A program made the translations under genes and the position numbers. The notes under the pieces were generated by a model, which was given only the letters and a program-made list of their open reading frames with translations, was not told the DNA's origin and did no database searches. From Streptomyces populi (lineage in GTDB: Bacteria > Actinomycetota > Actinomycetes > Streptomycetales > Streptomycetaceae): a stretch of DNA of 64,000 nt. Location of the stretch: positions 1-64,000 of the forward strand of contig NZ_KZ626841.1 of assembly GCF_002911015.1 (NCBI RefSeq), in the 5' to 3' direction. Below are positions 8,863-17,329 of this stretch, piece after piece; positions within the stretch are counted from its first letter, which is position 1, and each line of letters begins with the position of its first letter.

Positions 8863-9837
8863 CTACGAGACGACGTCCCGGGGCGGCTCGCCCGCGACGA
8901 AGTCCGCCGCGTTCCGCACGGCCGCGAGCGCGATCCGTACGAGCGTCTCGCGGGTGACGCCGGCGACGTGCGGGGAGAGCACGACGTTCGGCGCCTTGAG
9001 CAACCGCAGCGCCGGAGTGGGCGGTTCGGGGTCGAAGACGTCGAGCCCGGCTCCGGCGAGGGCGCCCGCGTGCAGCGCGTCCGCGAGGGCGTCCTGGTCG
9101 ATCAGGGCGCCCCGCGAGGTGTTGACGACGAACGCGGTCGGCTTGAGCAGCGCGAGCCGCTCGGCGTCCAGCAGATGGCGGGTCGCCTCGGTGAGCGGCG
9201 CGTGCAGGGTGATGTAGTCCGACACGCGCAGCAGCTCCTCCAGTTCGACATGGCGGGCGCCGAGCCGGGCCTCCGTCTCGGCGGAGGCGCGCGTGGGCCC
9301 GGCGTACACGACGCTCATGTCGAAGGCGACCGCGCGCCGGGCGACCTCCTCGCCGATGTGGCCGAGTCCCACGATGCCGAGCGTCTTGCCGGACAGTTCG
9401 GTGATCGACTGCTGGAGCCGGGGCAGCGCCCAGTCCGCCTCGGTCAACGCGGTGTGGGCGGGAACCAGTTGCTTGGCCAGGGCGAGCATGAGGGCGAAGG
9501 TCTGCTCGGCCACGTTCTGCTTCTCGGCGCCGCTGGAGCCGATGTTGCACACGGGTACGCCCCGCTCGCGCGCCGCGTCCAGGTCGACGTAGTCGAAGCC
9601 GTGGCTGGCGCACTGGATGAGTTCCAACTCGGGTGCGGCCGCGATGTGTTCGGCGGTGACCGGGCCGAGGCCGGTCACCACGACATGGGCCTCGCGCAGC
9701 GCGGCGGGGTCCTCGTCCGTGGCCTCCACGACGGTGACGCGGGCCTGTCCGGGGAAGAGCGTGGCGAGCGCGGCTCCCGCCGTACGGCCGCCCACGTGAG
9801 GGGAGACGACGGCGAGCACGTTCTTGGTGACGGTCAT
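8863..9837 (-). CDS. D-isomer specific 2-hydroxyacid dehydrogenase (NAD-dependent)
   Basis: A 324-residue protein with the Rossmann motif GIVGLGHIGEEVAR and conserved elements of the D-2-hydroxyacid dehydrogenase family: an NTSRGALID segment, catalytic Arg in the same segment, Glu in the FDPEPP loop and His in LSPHVAG. It would interconvert 2-oxoacids and D-2-hydroxyacids. The start overlaps the stop of the upstream FMN oxidase gene as ATGA, a translationally coupled pair. Together they could link oxidation of an L-hydroxyacid with reduction of a ketoacid; exact substrates are unknown. Confidence 0.88.
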   Translation of the reverse strand: MTVTKNVLAVVSPHVGGRTAGAALATLFPGQARVTVVEATDEDPAALREAHVVVTGLGPVTAEHIAAAPELELIQCASHGFDYVDLDAARERGVPVCNIGSSGAEKQNVAEQTFALMLALAKQLVPAHTALTEADWALPRLQQSITELSGKTLGIVGLGHIGEEVARRAVAFDMSVVYAGPTRASAETEARLGARHVELEELLRVSDYITLHAPLTEATRHLLDAERLALLKPTAFVVNTSRGALIDQDALADALHAGALAGAGLDVFDPEPPTPALRLLKAPNVVLSPHVAGVTRETLVRIALAAVRNAADFVAGEPPRDVVS

Positions 9838-11003
9838 GCGTTGTCCTCGATCAGGTCGTCGGGGCCGAGGGAGGCCGGGCGGGAGTGCCCGGACAGGGCC
9901 AGGGTGAGGTCGAACTCGGCGAGCAGACAGCGGACGACGTGCTCGACGCCCGCCTGCCCGTCGAGGGCGAGACCGTAGGCGTAGGGGCGTCCGACGAGCA
10001 CCGCCCGCGCGCCGAGGGCGAGCGCCTTGAAGACGTCGTCGCCGGTGCGGACACCGCTGTCGAAGAGCACGGTGAGCCGCTCGCCCACCGCCGCCGCCAC
10101 CCGGGGCAGCGCGTCGGCGGCCGCGACGGACCCCGCCACCTGCCGGCCGCCGTGGTTGGAGACCACCACGCCGTCCATCCCGGCGTCGGCGGCGTGCCGG
10201 GCGTCGTCCGGGTGCAGGATGCCCTTGAGGACGATGGGCCCGTCCCAGTTCTCCCGCAGGAAGGCCAGGTCCGGCCAGGTCTTGCCGGGGTCCGCGAACA
10301 TGCTCACGAAGTGCATCACGGCCGCGTTCGGGTCCTCGTGCACCGGCTTGGCGAGCCCCGCCCGGAACGCCGGGTCGGAGAAGTAGTTGGCGGTGCCCAC
10401 GCCGTGCAGGAACGGCAGGTACGCCTGGTCCAGGTCGCGCGGGCGCCAGGCCAGCAGCGGGGTGTCCAGGGTGACGAACAGCGCGGTGAACCCGGCCGCC
10501 TTCGCCCGGTCCAGGAAGCTGCGGGTGACCTCGCGGTCCTTCGCCCAGTACAGCTGGAACCAGCGCTCGCCGTCCCCCATGGCCTCGGCGACCTGCTCCA
10601 TGGGGGTGCTGGAGGCCGAGGACAGGACGTACGGGACGCCCTGCGCGGCGGCGGCGCGCGCCGCGGCGCACTCCGCGTCCGGGTGCATGATCGACAGCAC
10701 GCCGATCGGCGCGAGCGCGAGCGGCGCGGGCAGCGGGCGCCCCAGCACCTCCACGGACAGGTCGCGGTCGTGGACGTCCCGCAGCATGCGCGGCACGATC
10801 CGGCGCCGGGCGAGGGCCTCCCGGTTGGCGCGCGCCGTGCTGCCGTCGCCCGCGCTCCCCGCCACGTAGCCGACCGGGCCGGGGCCGAGCCGCCGCTCGG
10901 TCAGCTCCTCCAGCCGCGTCAGATCGGTGGGCAGCCGCGGCACGGCGCCCGTCATCCCGTTCAGATAGATCTCGTACTGGAAGTCGGCCCAGTGCTTCGC
11001 CAT
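9834..11003 (-). CDS. FMN-dependent alpha-hydroxyacid oxidase/dehydrogenase (lactate 2-monooxygenase-like)
   Basis: A 389-residue protein beginning MAKHWADFQYEIYLNGMTG. It shows the FMN-binding TIM barrel of the L-lactate oxidase/glycolate oxidase/lactate monooxygenase family: PIGVLSIMHPDAE, the FQLYW segment, LKGILHPDDA, and the catalytic SNHGGRQ motif, followed by FDSGVRTGDDVFKALALGA for phosphate binding. The N-terminal pattern fits lactate 2-monooxygenase better than cytochrome-linked dehydrogenases. The start is set at MAKHW; codons upstream run into the intergenic region shared with pucR. Operon with the D-hydroxyacid dehydrogenase. Confidence 0.88.
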   Translation of the reverse strand: MAKHWADFQYEIYLNGMTGAVPRLPTDLTRLEELTERRLGPGPVGYVAGSAGDGSTARANREALARRRIVPRMLRDVHDRDLSVEVLGRPLPAPLALAPIGVLSIMHPDAECAAARAAAAQGVPYVLSSASSTPMEQVAEAMGDGERWFQLYWAKDREVTRSFLDRAKAAGFTALFVTLDTPLLAWRPRDLDQAYLPFLHGVGTANYFSDPAFRAGLAKPVHEDPNAAVMHFVSMFADPGKTWPDLAFLRENWDGPIVLKGILHPDDARHAADAGMDGVVVSNHGGRQVAGSVAAADALPRVAAAVGERLTVLFDSGVRTGDDVFKALALGARAVLVGRPYAYGLALDGQAGVEHVVRCLLAEFDLTLALSGHSRPASLGPDDLIEDNA

Positions 11004-11116
11004 CCGTACGTCCCGCCTCTCGTCCCCAAGACCGCGCTGTACGGGGTCGATCCTGGCGAGGGTGACAAGTCCCGTCCACCGTGGTGCGCACAACGTGCGG
11101 CTGGAATCATCACGGT

Positions 11117-12295
11117 GTGACAAACAAGCCGTCCGGGATCCGGGAACGCATCCGGCAGGAGATGGTCGCCGACCCGGGGGTCGTGGAGGCGATCGTCGCC
11201 GCGGTCCACGAACAGGTCCCGGTGTACGCGGCGCTCGACGACAGCCGGCTGCCCGAGGTACGGGCCATCGCGGCCTGGGGCCTGGAGAGGCTGCTCCACC
11301 TGTGGGCCACCGACGGCGCCCTGGGACCGGCCGACCTGAGGCGTTTCCGGGGCATCGCCTCGGCCCGGGCGGCGGACGGGCGCCCGGTGCGGGCGGTGCT
11401 GCGCGCCTACCGGGTCGCGGGCACCGTCCTCACGGACGAGGTCGCCGCCCGCGCGCCCCGCCTCGGCGCCGCCGACGCCTTCGCGCTGGCCCGCATGCTC
11501 CTCGTCAGCCTCGACACCCTCTCCGAGGAGATGGCCACCGCGTACGCCGCCACCAGCGAGGACCTGGCCGGCGACCGGAGCCGGGCGCTGCGGCTGCTGC
11601 TCGACGACCTGATCGCCGGGCGGCACGCCTCGGTGGGCGCGCTGACCGACCGCTCCGCCCTGCTGGGCGTCCGGCTCCCGGACCCCTGCGCCCTGCTGGT
11701 GGCGGAGCCGGCCGCCGCGGACCGGCCCGATCCGGCGCACGGGACGGCGACGGACCTGCTCGACGCGCTGGCCGTCCCCGGGGACGAGACGACGCCGCTG
11801 GCGACGGTGCGGGGTTCCCGGGCCGTCCTGCTGCTGCCGCTCGCGGCGGCGGTGCGCGTGGGAGCGGTCCTGGGCGAACGGTCCTGGCGCGGGTGCGTCG
11901 TCACCGGCGAGAGCCTGGAGCGGATCGCCCTCGCGCACCGGCTCGCCGCCGACGCGCTCGACACCGCACCGGCCCACGCCCACCGGTCCGGGCACGTGCT
12001 CACCGACGCCGACGCGCAGGTCCTCGCCCTGCTCGCCGGGCGTCCGGCCGCCGCGCCGGACCACATCGCGCGGCTGGTGCTCGGGCCGCTCACCGAAGCC
12101 GCGCAGGGGCACCTGCTGGAGGCCCTCACGACGTACATCGACTCGGGCTCGGCGAACGCCGCCGCGCGGGCCCTGCACCTCCATCCGCAGTCCCTGCGCT
12201 ACCGCCTGCGCCGGGTCCGCGAACTGACCGGCCGCGATCCCCGCGACCCCTGGCACCGGCTCACCCTGGACATCGCCCGGACGATCCGCGACTGA
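11117..12295 (+). CDS. PucR/CdaR-family transcriptional regulator
   Basis: A 392-residue protein beginning at GTG (VTNKPSGIRERIRQEM). The N-terminal helical region resembles the RsbRD-like/PucR sensory segment, the middle a GGDEF-like degenerate domain, and the C-terminal 60 residues the PucR-type helix-turn-helix (LLEALTTYIDSGSANAAARALHLHPQSLRYRLRRVRELTG region). It is divergent from the hydroxyacid oxidase operon with only 113 bp between them, so it most likely controls that operon in response to a substrate or product. No strong Shine-Dalgarno is visible, so the start is tentative. Confidence 0.85.
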   Translation: MTNKPSGIRERIRQEMVADPGVVEAIVAAVHEQVPVYAALDDSRLPEVRAIAAWGLERLLHLWATDGALGPADLRRFRGIASARAADGRPVRAVLRAYRVAGTVLTDEVAARAPRLGAADAFALARMLLVSLDTLSEEMATAYAATSEDLAGDRSRALRLLLDDLIAGRHASVGALTDRSALLGVRLPDPCALLVAEPAAADRPDPAHGTATDLLDALAVPGDETTPLATVRGSRAVLLLPLAAAVRVGAVLGERSWRGCVVTGESLERIALAHRLAADALDTAPAHAHRSGHVLTDADAQVLALLAGRPAAAPDHIARLVLGPLTEAAQGHLLEALTTYIDSGSANAAARALHLHPQSLRYRLRRVRELTGRDPRDPWHRLTLDIARTIRD

Positions 12296-12409
12296 GGACT
12301 CCGGGGACCCGGCACGGGAGACGCCCGGCCGGCCCGGCGGCCGCGTGGGGCGGGGCGGACGCCGGTGCCATGGCGCCCCGCACGGTGTGGCCGGAACGCG
12401 CCGGTCCGC

Positions 12410-12961
12410 TCACTCCTCGTCGCCGGGAGCGGCTCCCGGTCCCGCGTCCGGGCCCTGTGCGCGGACCCGCTGCACGTGCTCCAGCGATTCGCGCAGTTCG
12501 CCCAGCCAGTCGTCGGTGTGCCGCTGCACGAGACGGACGCACCAGGCCAGGGCGTCACTGCGGCTGCGGGCGACCCCGGCCGCGACGAGCGTGTCGAGCA
12601 CCTCGCGTTCGGGTTGGCGCAGCCGTGTCATGACGGGCGCGGCGACATGGGTGAACAGGGCGCGCTCGGTGCCGCACTCCACGCCCCAGGAGACCTTCTT
12701 GCGGAAGCGGTGCTCCGCCTCGCGGGCCACCTCCACGCGGTCCTCGCGGGTGCGCTCGCGGAATTCCTGGACACGGGCCCGGAGCGCCGCCTCCTTCTCG
12801 GCGTCCGAGGCGCCTTCGGCGAACTTCGGCTCGGGGATGCGGCCGACGACGGTGATCTCCTCCCGGTCGGCCGTGACCTCGGTCAGGCTCTCGAAGAGGT
12901 CGTCGGGCAGGCGGCCGGCGAACCAGCCGCGCAGCTTCTCATGTTGCTCCGATGTAATCAT
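12410..12961 (-). CDS. hypothetical protein with ribbon-helix-helix-like segment
   Basis: A 183-residue acidic/basic mixed protein without membrane segments. The stretch MTRLRQPEREVLDTLVAAGVARSRSDALAWCVRLV (quoted in parts: LRQPEREVLDTLV, then GVARSRSDALAWCVRLV) has the spacing of a ribbon-helix-helix DNA-binding domain. Its start codon overlaps a perfect palindrome of the form GTAATC-AC-GATTAC, with an extra half-site, consistent with autorepression. I do not know a function and no toxin gene is next to it. The 3' part is rich in Gln/Arg/Gly. Confidence 0.7.
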   Translation of the reverse strand: MITSEQHEKLRGWFAGRLPDDLFESLTEVTADREEITVVGRIPEPKFAEGASDAEKEAALRARVQEFRERTREDRVEVAREAEHRFRKKVSWGVECGTERALFTHVAAPVMTRLRQPEREVLDTLVAAGVARSRSDALAWCVRLVQRHTDDWLGELRESLEHVQRVRAQGPDAGPGAAPGDEE

Positions 12962-12975
12962 GTAATCACGATTAC
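12954..12975. promoter_or_regulatory. palindromic operator overlapping the RHH-like gene start
   Basis: GTAATC at 12962-12967 and GATTAC at 12970-12975 form a perfect inverted repeat with 2-bp spacer; an additional GTAATC half-site lies at 12954-12959, 8 bp away. The array covers the start codon of the minus-strand RHH-like gene. Unusually AT-rich for this genome. Confidence 0.6.
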
Positions 12976-13303
12976 TCTCTCGCGATCGAAGCGCAAGGGG
13001 TGCCGGGGGAGTCCGCCGACAGCGGAAGTCGAGGCGGCGTGCCGGTCCAAGCGGAATGTTTCAGGCCTATTGCTGAGCCGTGTCATTCCGGCCAGGCGGC
13101 CGTCGGCGATCGTCGGGGGCCGCTCAGTTACGGGCCTCAGGCGTTCGAATTCTGTGACTTCGAGCCACTGATTCAATACTCAAAGTTACCGAAAAATGTG
13201 GGGTCGATGTGTGTTTCCTGTGCGGACTCGGCAGACTCGCGCTCGCCGATCCGGCACCGACCGAGCCGGTATCGCATTTCGATCGAGCGGAAGGATGCAC
13301 ACA
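12976..13303. other. intergenic region between divergent genes
   Basis: Holds the promoters of the RHH-like gene (leftward) and of the subtilisin inhibitor gene (rightward). A relatively AT-rich stretch at about 13145-13200 is the best place for the inhibitor promoter, but I cannot fix -35/-10 boxes. No gene seen. Confidence 0.5.
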
Positions 13304-13726
13304 ATGCCGAACACCGCGCGTTGGGCAGCGACTCTCACCCTGACGGCCACCGCCGTCTGCGGCCCCCTCGTCGGGTCCGCCCACGCAGCCCCGTCCGGGC
13401 TCTACGCCCCCTCCGCCCTGGTGCTCACCACGGGCCACGGCCAGACCGCCGCCGCCGCGACTCCGGAACGCGCGGTCACCCTCAACTGCGCCCCGACGGC
13501 TTCCGGGACCCATCCCGCCGCACCCGACGCCTGCGCCGAACTCCGCGCGGTCAAGGGTGACTTCGACGCGTTGACACCCAGGAACGATGTCTTCTGTACC
13601 AGGCAGTACGACCCCGTGGTCGTCACGGTGGAAGGCGTCTGGCAGGGCAAGCGCGTCTCGTACGAGCACACCTTCGCCAACGAGTGCGTGAAGAACTCCT
13701 ACGGGATGACGGTCTTCGCGTTCTGA
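13304..13726 (+). CDS. Streptomyces subtilisin inhibitor (SSI) family protein
   Basis: A 140-residue secreted protein. Signal peptide to about residue 28 (SAHA/APSG), then the mature SSI fold starting with [12 protein letters not shown]. Four cysteines (62, 77, 98, 128) match the two disulfides of SSI. The reactive loop reads CTRQYDP where the classic SSI has CPMVYDP, so P1 is Arg100 and P1' Gln101, predicting inhibition of trypsin-like rather than subtilisin-like enzymes. [16 protein letters not shown] and the C-terminal VFAF are diagnostic. The start is the second ATG, 9 nt after GGAAGG. SSI proteins are secreted, usually dimeric, and control the host's own proteases around differentiation. 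Confidence 0.95.
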   Translation: MPNTARWAATLTLTATAVCGPLVGSAHAAPSGLYAPSALVLTTGHGQTAAAATPERAVTLNCAPTASGTHPAAPDACAELRAVKGDFDALTPRNDVFCTRQYDPVVVTVEGVWQGKRVSYEHTFANECVKNSYGMTVFAF

Positions 13727-14044
13727 GAGACCGGGATCGCGTGGCCGTCGTGGACATGGACCGGGATCCGTAGCTGGGGAGTGCGGGCTCCGACACGAAG
13801 CGCCATGTGATTTCGCACCGAGGGCCGGTCAGACGGAGTGGGGCCGTCGACCGGCCCTCGGCATGTCCGCGTGCGGCCGCCCGCTCGGCGGCGGTACGGG
13901 CGTCACCCGCCGCGGGGTGCCGCCGCGGGCGCCCGGCCCGTCCCGTACCACGCCGGAGCGGGCCGTGCGTCTCGCGGACCTCCGGTGTCACCGTTCCGGG
14001 GCGCCCGGGATGCGGGGGCGGCCGGAGTGGGGTAGCGGTGGACC
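13727..14044. other. intergenic region with terminator hairpin
   Basis: No gene seen. It holds the hairpin at 13818-13861 downstream of the subtilisin inhibitor gene and, in its right half, the presumptive promoter of the PAP2/lipid kinase fusion. Confidence 0.6.
13818..13861 (+). terminator. inverted repeat, probable terminator of the SSI gene
   Basis: A perfect 13-bp stem: CCGAGGGCCGGTC at 13818-13830 pairs with 13849-13861; loop 18 nt; no U-tract, as is usual for Streptomyces terminators. It starts 92 bp after the stop codon. Confidence 0.6.
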
Positions 14045-15610
14045 ATGGGCGCACTCCTCGACTGGGACCAGCGGCTGTTCACGCGGGTGGCCACCGCGCG
14101 GGTGCCGGGAGCCGATCCGGCGCTGCGGCGGCTGAGCCACGCGGCCAACCACGGCCGCCTGTGGTTCGGCGCGGCCGCGGGGATCGGCCTCGTCGGCGGG
14201 CCGGCCGGACGCCGGGCGGCGCTGCGGGGCCTCGGCTCGCTGGCCCTGGCCTCGTTCACCGTCAACACGCTGGTGAAGTGGAGCGCCCGCCGCCCCCGCC
14301 CGCTGCTGGAAGGCGTTCCCGCGATCCGGCACCTGGCCCGCCAGCCGCACACCACGTCCTTCCCGTCGGGACACTCCGCCTCCGCCGCGGCCTTCGCCAC
14401 CGCCGTCGCCCTGGAGTCCAAGCGGTACGGCGTCCTCGTCGCGCCCGTGGCCGCCGCCGTCGCCTTCTCGCGCGTCTACGTGGGGGTCCACTACCCGGGA
14501 GACGTCCTCGCCGGCGTGGCCATCGGCGCGGGCGCGGCCGCCCTCACCTGCCGCTGGTGGCCGCCGCGCCCCGTCGTGCCGGAGCGGGAGCGGCCCGCGG
14601 CGCGGGCGCCCGCACTGCCGCTCGGCAAGGGGCTGGTCGTCGTCGTCGACGACCCGGCCGGTGCCGGGGACCCCGAGGTGCAGCCGATGTACGTCCGGCG
14701 GCTGCGCGCCCTGCTGCCCGAGGCCGAGGTGGTCGAGCGGGGCCCCGACGACGACTTCACGGAGCTGCTCGCCGCGGCGGCCGACCGGGCCGTGGGGACC
14801 GGCGGCGCGCTCGGTGTCTGCGGGAGCGGCGCCGGGATCGCCGCCGCCGCCCACGAGGCGGCCGAACGGGGACTGGCGCTGGCCGTGTTCCCCGACGGCG
14901 CCGCCGACCGCTTCGCGCTGGACGTGGGCGTCCCGGACTTCGAGGCCGCCTCCGTCGCGGTCGCCCGCGGCGAGGCGGTGTCGGTGGACATCGGCGTCGC
15001 CCGTTCGGGCACGGGGGAGGACACCTGGTTCCTCAACGAGTTCAGCATCGGCCCGTACCCCGAACTCGTGCGGCTGCGGGCGCGGTTGGAGCGGCGCTGG
15101 GCCGACGTGCCGGCTGCGGCCGTCGCCCTGCTCCGGGTGCTGGGCGCCGCCCGCCCCGTCGAACTGAACGTCAACGGCCGGCCCCGCCGCCTGTGGCTGT
15201 TCCTCGCGGGCAACGGCCATTACGTGCCGGAAGGGATCGCTCCCGCCTTCCGGCCGAGGCTGGACGAGGATCTGCTCGACGTGCGCCTGGTCGACGCCGG
15301 CCGTCGCCTCGCCCGCACCCGGGCCGTCGCCGCCGCGGCCCTCGGGACCCTGGAGCACTCACGGGTCTACGAGGCGGAGCGGGTCCCCTGGGTGGAGCTG
15401 GAGGGGATCACCGGCGCGGACGCCCTCGCGTACGACGGCGAACCGCGCCTCGGCGCGGCCGGGCTGAGGCTGGAGAAGGAGTACCGGGCCCTGGTCGTGT
15501 ACCGGCCCGTCCGGGAGCCGGGCGAAACGGTCCAGGAGGCGGGCCGGGCCTCCGCGCGGTCACGGGTGAGGGGCCGCCGTCTCCCTGCGGACGGCGGCCC
15601 CTCGGCCTGA
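14045..15610 (+). CDS. PAP2 phosphatase-diacylglycerol kinase fusion protein
   Basis: A 521-residue two-domain protein. Residues about 1-180 are a membrane PAP2/phosphatidic acid phosphatase with the three signature motifs KWSARRPRP, PSGHS and SRVYVGVHYPGD (catalytic His in motifs 2 and 3). Residues about 195-500 are a diacylglycerol kinase/sphingosine kinase-type catalytic domain with VVVVDDPAG at its start, GVCGSGAGIAAAAHEA, FPDGAADRFA and a later FLAGNGHYVPEG. This arrangement occurs in actinobacteria and could cycle a lipid between phosphorylated and free forms. The usual GGDGT loop of the kinase is altered (CGSGAG), so kinase activity is uncertain. Confidence 0.85.
   Translation: MGALLDWDQRLFTRVATARVPGADPALRRLSHAANHGRLWFGAAAGIGLVGGPAGRRAALRGLGSLALASFTVNTLVKWSARRPRPLLEGVPAIRHLARQPHTTSFPSGHSASAAAFATAVALESKRYGVLVAPVAAAVAFSRVYVGVHYPGDVLAGVAIGAGAAALTCRWWPPRPVVPERERPAARAPALPLGKGLVVVVDDPAGAGDPEVQPMYVRRLRALLPEAEVVERGPDDDFTELLAAAADRAVGTGGALGVCGSGAGIAAAAHEAAERGLALAVFPDGAADRFALDVGVPDFEAASVAVARGEAVSVDIGVARSGTGEDTWFLNEFSIGPYPELVRLRARLERRWADVPAAAVALLRVLGAARPVELNVNGRPRRLWLFLAGNGHYVPEGIAPAFRPRLDEDLLDVRLVDAGRRLARTRAVAAAALGTLEHSRVYEAERVPWVELEGITGADALAYDGEPRLGAAGLRLEKEYRALVVYRPVREPGETVQEAGRASARSRVRGRRLPADGGPSA
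15570..15601. terminator. perfect hairpin inside the 3' end of the PAP2/kinase gene
   Basis: A 12-bp perfect stem (GGGGCCGCCGTC at 15570-15581 with 15590-15601) and an 8-nt loop. It lies in the last codons of the coding region, before the TGA at 15608-15610, and between convergent genes, so it may terminate transcription from both sides. Confidence 0.6.
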
Positions 15611-15644
15611 CGGGTGACCGGGCCGGAACCCGGTCAGGGACCGG

Positions 15645-17147
15645 TCACATGTGGACGACGGGTGCGGCGTCCGGGTCCTGGACCGGCCTGCCGCGGCGGT
15701 AGAGCACGAGCGCGATGAGGGCTCCCGCGGCGAAGAAGCCGGCCGACCACCAGAAGGCGGTGGTGTAGCTCTCGATCGTCGACTGGGCCTGGACCAGCTT
15801 GTCCGTCACGTCCTTGCCCGCGAGGTAGCTGGTCGCCGCGCTCGCGGCGAGCGTGTTCAGCAGCGCGGTGCCGATCGAACCGCCCACCTGCTGCATGGTG
15901 TTGACGGTCGCGGAGGCGACACCCGCGTCCTCGGGGGCGATGCCGTCGGTGGCCAGCGACATGGCGGGCGGCATCACCATGCCGAGGCCGGCGCCGATCA
16001 GCAGCAGCTGGGGCAGGACGTCGGTCGAGAAGGACGAGCCGACGCCGATGCCGGTCAGCCAGGCCATGCCGAGCGCGGCGACCGCGAAGCCCGCGGGGAT
16101 GACCGCCTTCGGTCCGATGCGGGGCACCAGGACCGTGGTGGAGACCTGCGCCATGACCATCAGGGCCGCCATCATCGGCAGGAAGGCCACGCCGGTCCTC
16201 GTGGGGCTGAAACCGAGGTTCAGCTGGAGGTAGTAGGTGAGGAAGAGGAAGACGCCGAACATGCCCGCGCCGGTGATCAGGACCGTGAGGAACGAGGCGG
16301 CCCGGTTGCGGTCGAGCAGGACGCGCATCGGCAGCAGCGGGTGCGCCGCCCGGGTCTGCCACCACGCGAACGCGGCCAGCAGGACACCGCCCGCGACGAG
16401 GAAGCCCCAGGTGGCGGGCGAGCTCCAGTCGTGCGTCTCGGCGTTGGAGAAGCCGTAGACCAGGGAGAAGAGGCCGGTGGAGACCAGCACGGTGCCCGGC
16501 AGGTCCAGCTTGGAGCCCGCCGCGTCGCGGTGACCGCTCAGCAGGACCCAGCCGCCCGCGAAGGCGACGAGCGCGAAGACGAGGTTGACGAACAGCGTCC
16601 AGCGCCAGTCGAGGGCGTCGGTCAGCAGGCCGCCGAGCAGCAGGCCCACCGCGCCGCCGGCCCCGGCGATGGCGCCGTACACGCTGAACGCCTTGGCGCG
16701 CTCCTTGGCGTCGGTGAACGTCGTGTTCAGCAGGGAGAGGGCGGCCGGGGCGAGGAGGGCGCCGAACACGCCCTGCAGGGCGCGCGCGGTGACCAGCATC
16801 CCGAATCCGGTCGAGGCGCCGCCCAGGACCGAGGCGGCGGCGAACCCGGCGACGCCGACGAGGAACGCGGGCTTGCGGCCGAAGAGGTCCGCGATGCGCC
16901 CGCCGAGGAGGAGCAGGGAGGCGAAGGCGAGCGAGTACGCGGTGACGATCCACTGCCGACTGCCGTCGGAGAAGCCGAGGTCCGCCTGGGCGGAGGGCAG
17001 GGCGATGTTCACGATGGTCGCGTCGAGGACCACCATCAGCTGGGCGATGCCGATGATCGAGAGGATCCACCACCGGCGCTTCGACGCGGCGGCGGACGCG
17101 GTGCCCGCGGCACCCGCGCCGGTGCCTTTGGTCAGGGTCTGGGACAT
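15645..17147 (-). CDS. MFS drug efflux transporter, DHA2 (14-TMS) family
   Basis: A 500-residue polytopic protein with about fourteen membrane helices. DHA2/EmrB hallmarks are visible: LDATIVNIALPSAQADLGFS in the first helix, GGRIADLFGRKPAF as motif A, and GVFGALLAPAALSLLNTTF as the motif C-like segment. It should export drugs or natural products by proton antiport. The start ATG (MSQTLTKG) has GGAG upstream. A clear promoter with two inverted repeats precedes it, so it is likely repressed by a TetR-type protein not found nearby; the divergent ArsR protein is the closest regulator. Confidence 0.92.
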   Translation of the reverse strand: MSQTLTKGTGAGAAGTASAAASKRRWWILSIIGIAQLMVVLDATIVNIALPSAQADLGFSDGSRQWIVTAYSLAFASLLLLGGRIADLFGRKPAFLVGVAGFAAASVLGGASTGFGMLVTARALQGVFGALLAPAALSLLNTTFTDAKERAKAFSVYGAIAGAGGAVGLLLGGLLTDALDWRWTLFVNLVFALVAFAGGWVLLSGHRDAAGSKLDLPGTVLVSTGLFSLVYGFSNAETHDWSSPATWGFLVAGGVLLAAFAWWQTRAAHPLLPMRVLLDRNRAASFLTVLITGAGMFGVFLFLTYYLQLNLGFSPTRTGVAFLPMMAALMVMAQVSTTVLVPRIGPKAVIPAGFAVAALGMAWLTGIGVGSSFSTDVLPQLLLIGAGLGMVMPPAMSLATDGIAPEDAGVASATVNTMQQVGGSIGTALLNTLAASAATSYLAGKDVTDKLVQAQSTIESYTTAFWWSAGFFAAGALIALVLYRRGRPVQDPDAAPVVHM

Positions 17148-17189
17148 GGGAGAAGCACTCCAGGGAAGTCGCTCGGGGCGTGCACGTAA

Positions 17190-17204
17190 ACGAAACGGTT
17201 TCGT
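17190..17204. promoter_or_regulatory. operator palindrome 1 of the MFS gene
   Basis: ACGAAAC-G-GTTTCGT, a perfect 15-bp inverted repeat, downstream of the predicted -10 box of the MFS promoter. Confidence 0.65.
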
Positions 17205-17220
17205 ACACATCGACGATCCG

Positions 17221-17256
17221 ACCCTAGACCTCGTCGAGCGAAACGGCAACGTTTCG
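17221..17256 (-). promoter_or_regulatory. MFS promoter with overlapping operator palindrome 2
   Basis: On the minus strand, TTGCCG (17249-17244) and TAGGGT (17226-17221) are spaced by exactly 17 bp and form a plausible sigma-HrdB type promoter. The perfect repeat CGAAACG-GCAA-CGTTTCG at 17239-17256 covers the -35 box; together with palindrome 1 this would block RNA polymerase when a repressor is bound. Confidence 0.6.
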
Positions 17257-17329
17257 TTAGGTGGCCGGATGTGACGTGCGTCCCATGCATTCCTTGACAG
17301 CTATATAACCAACGAGAAATATTGGAGTC

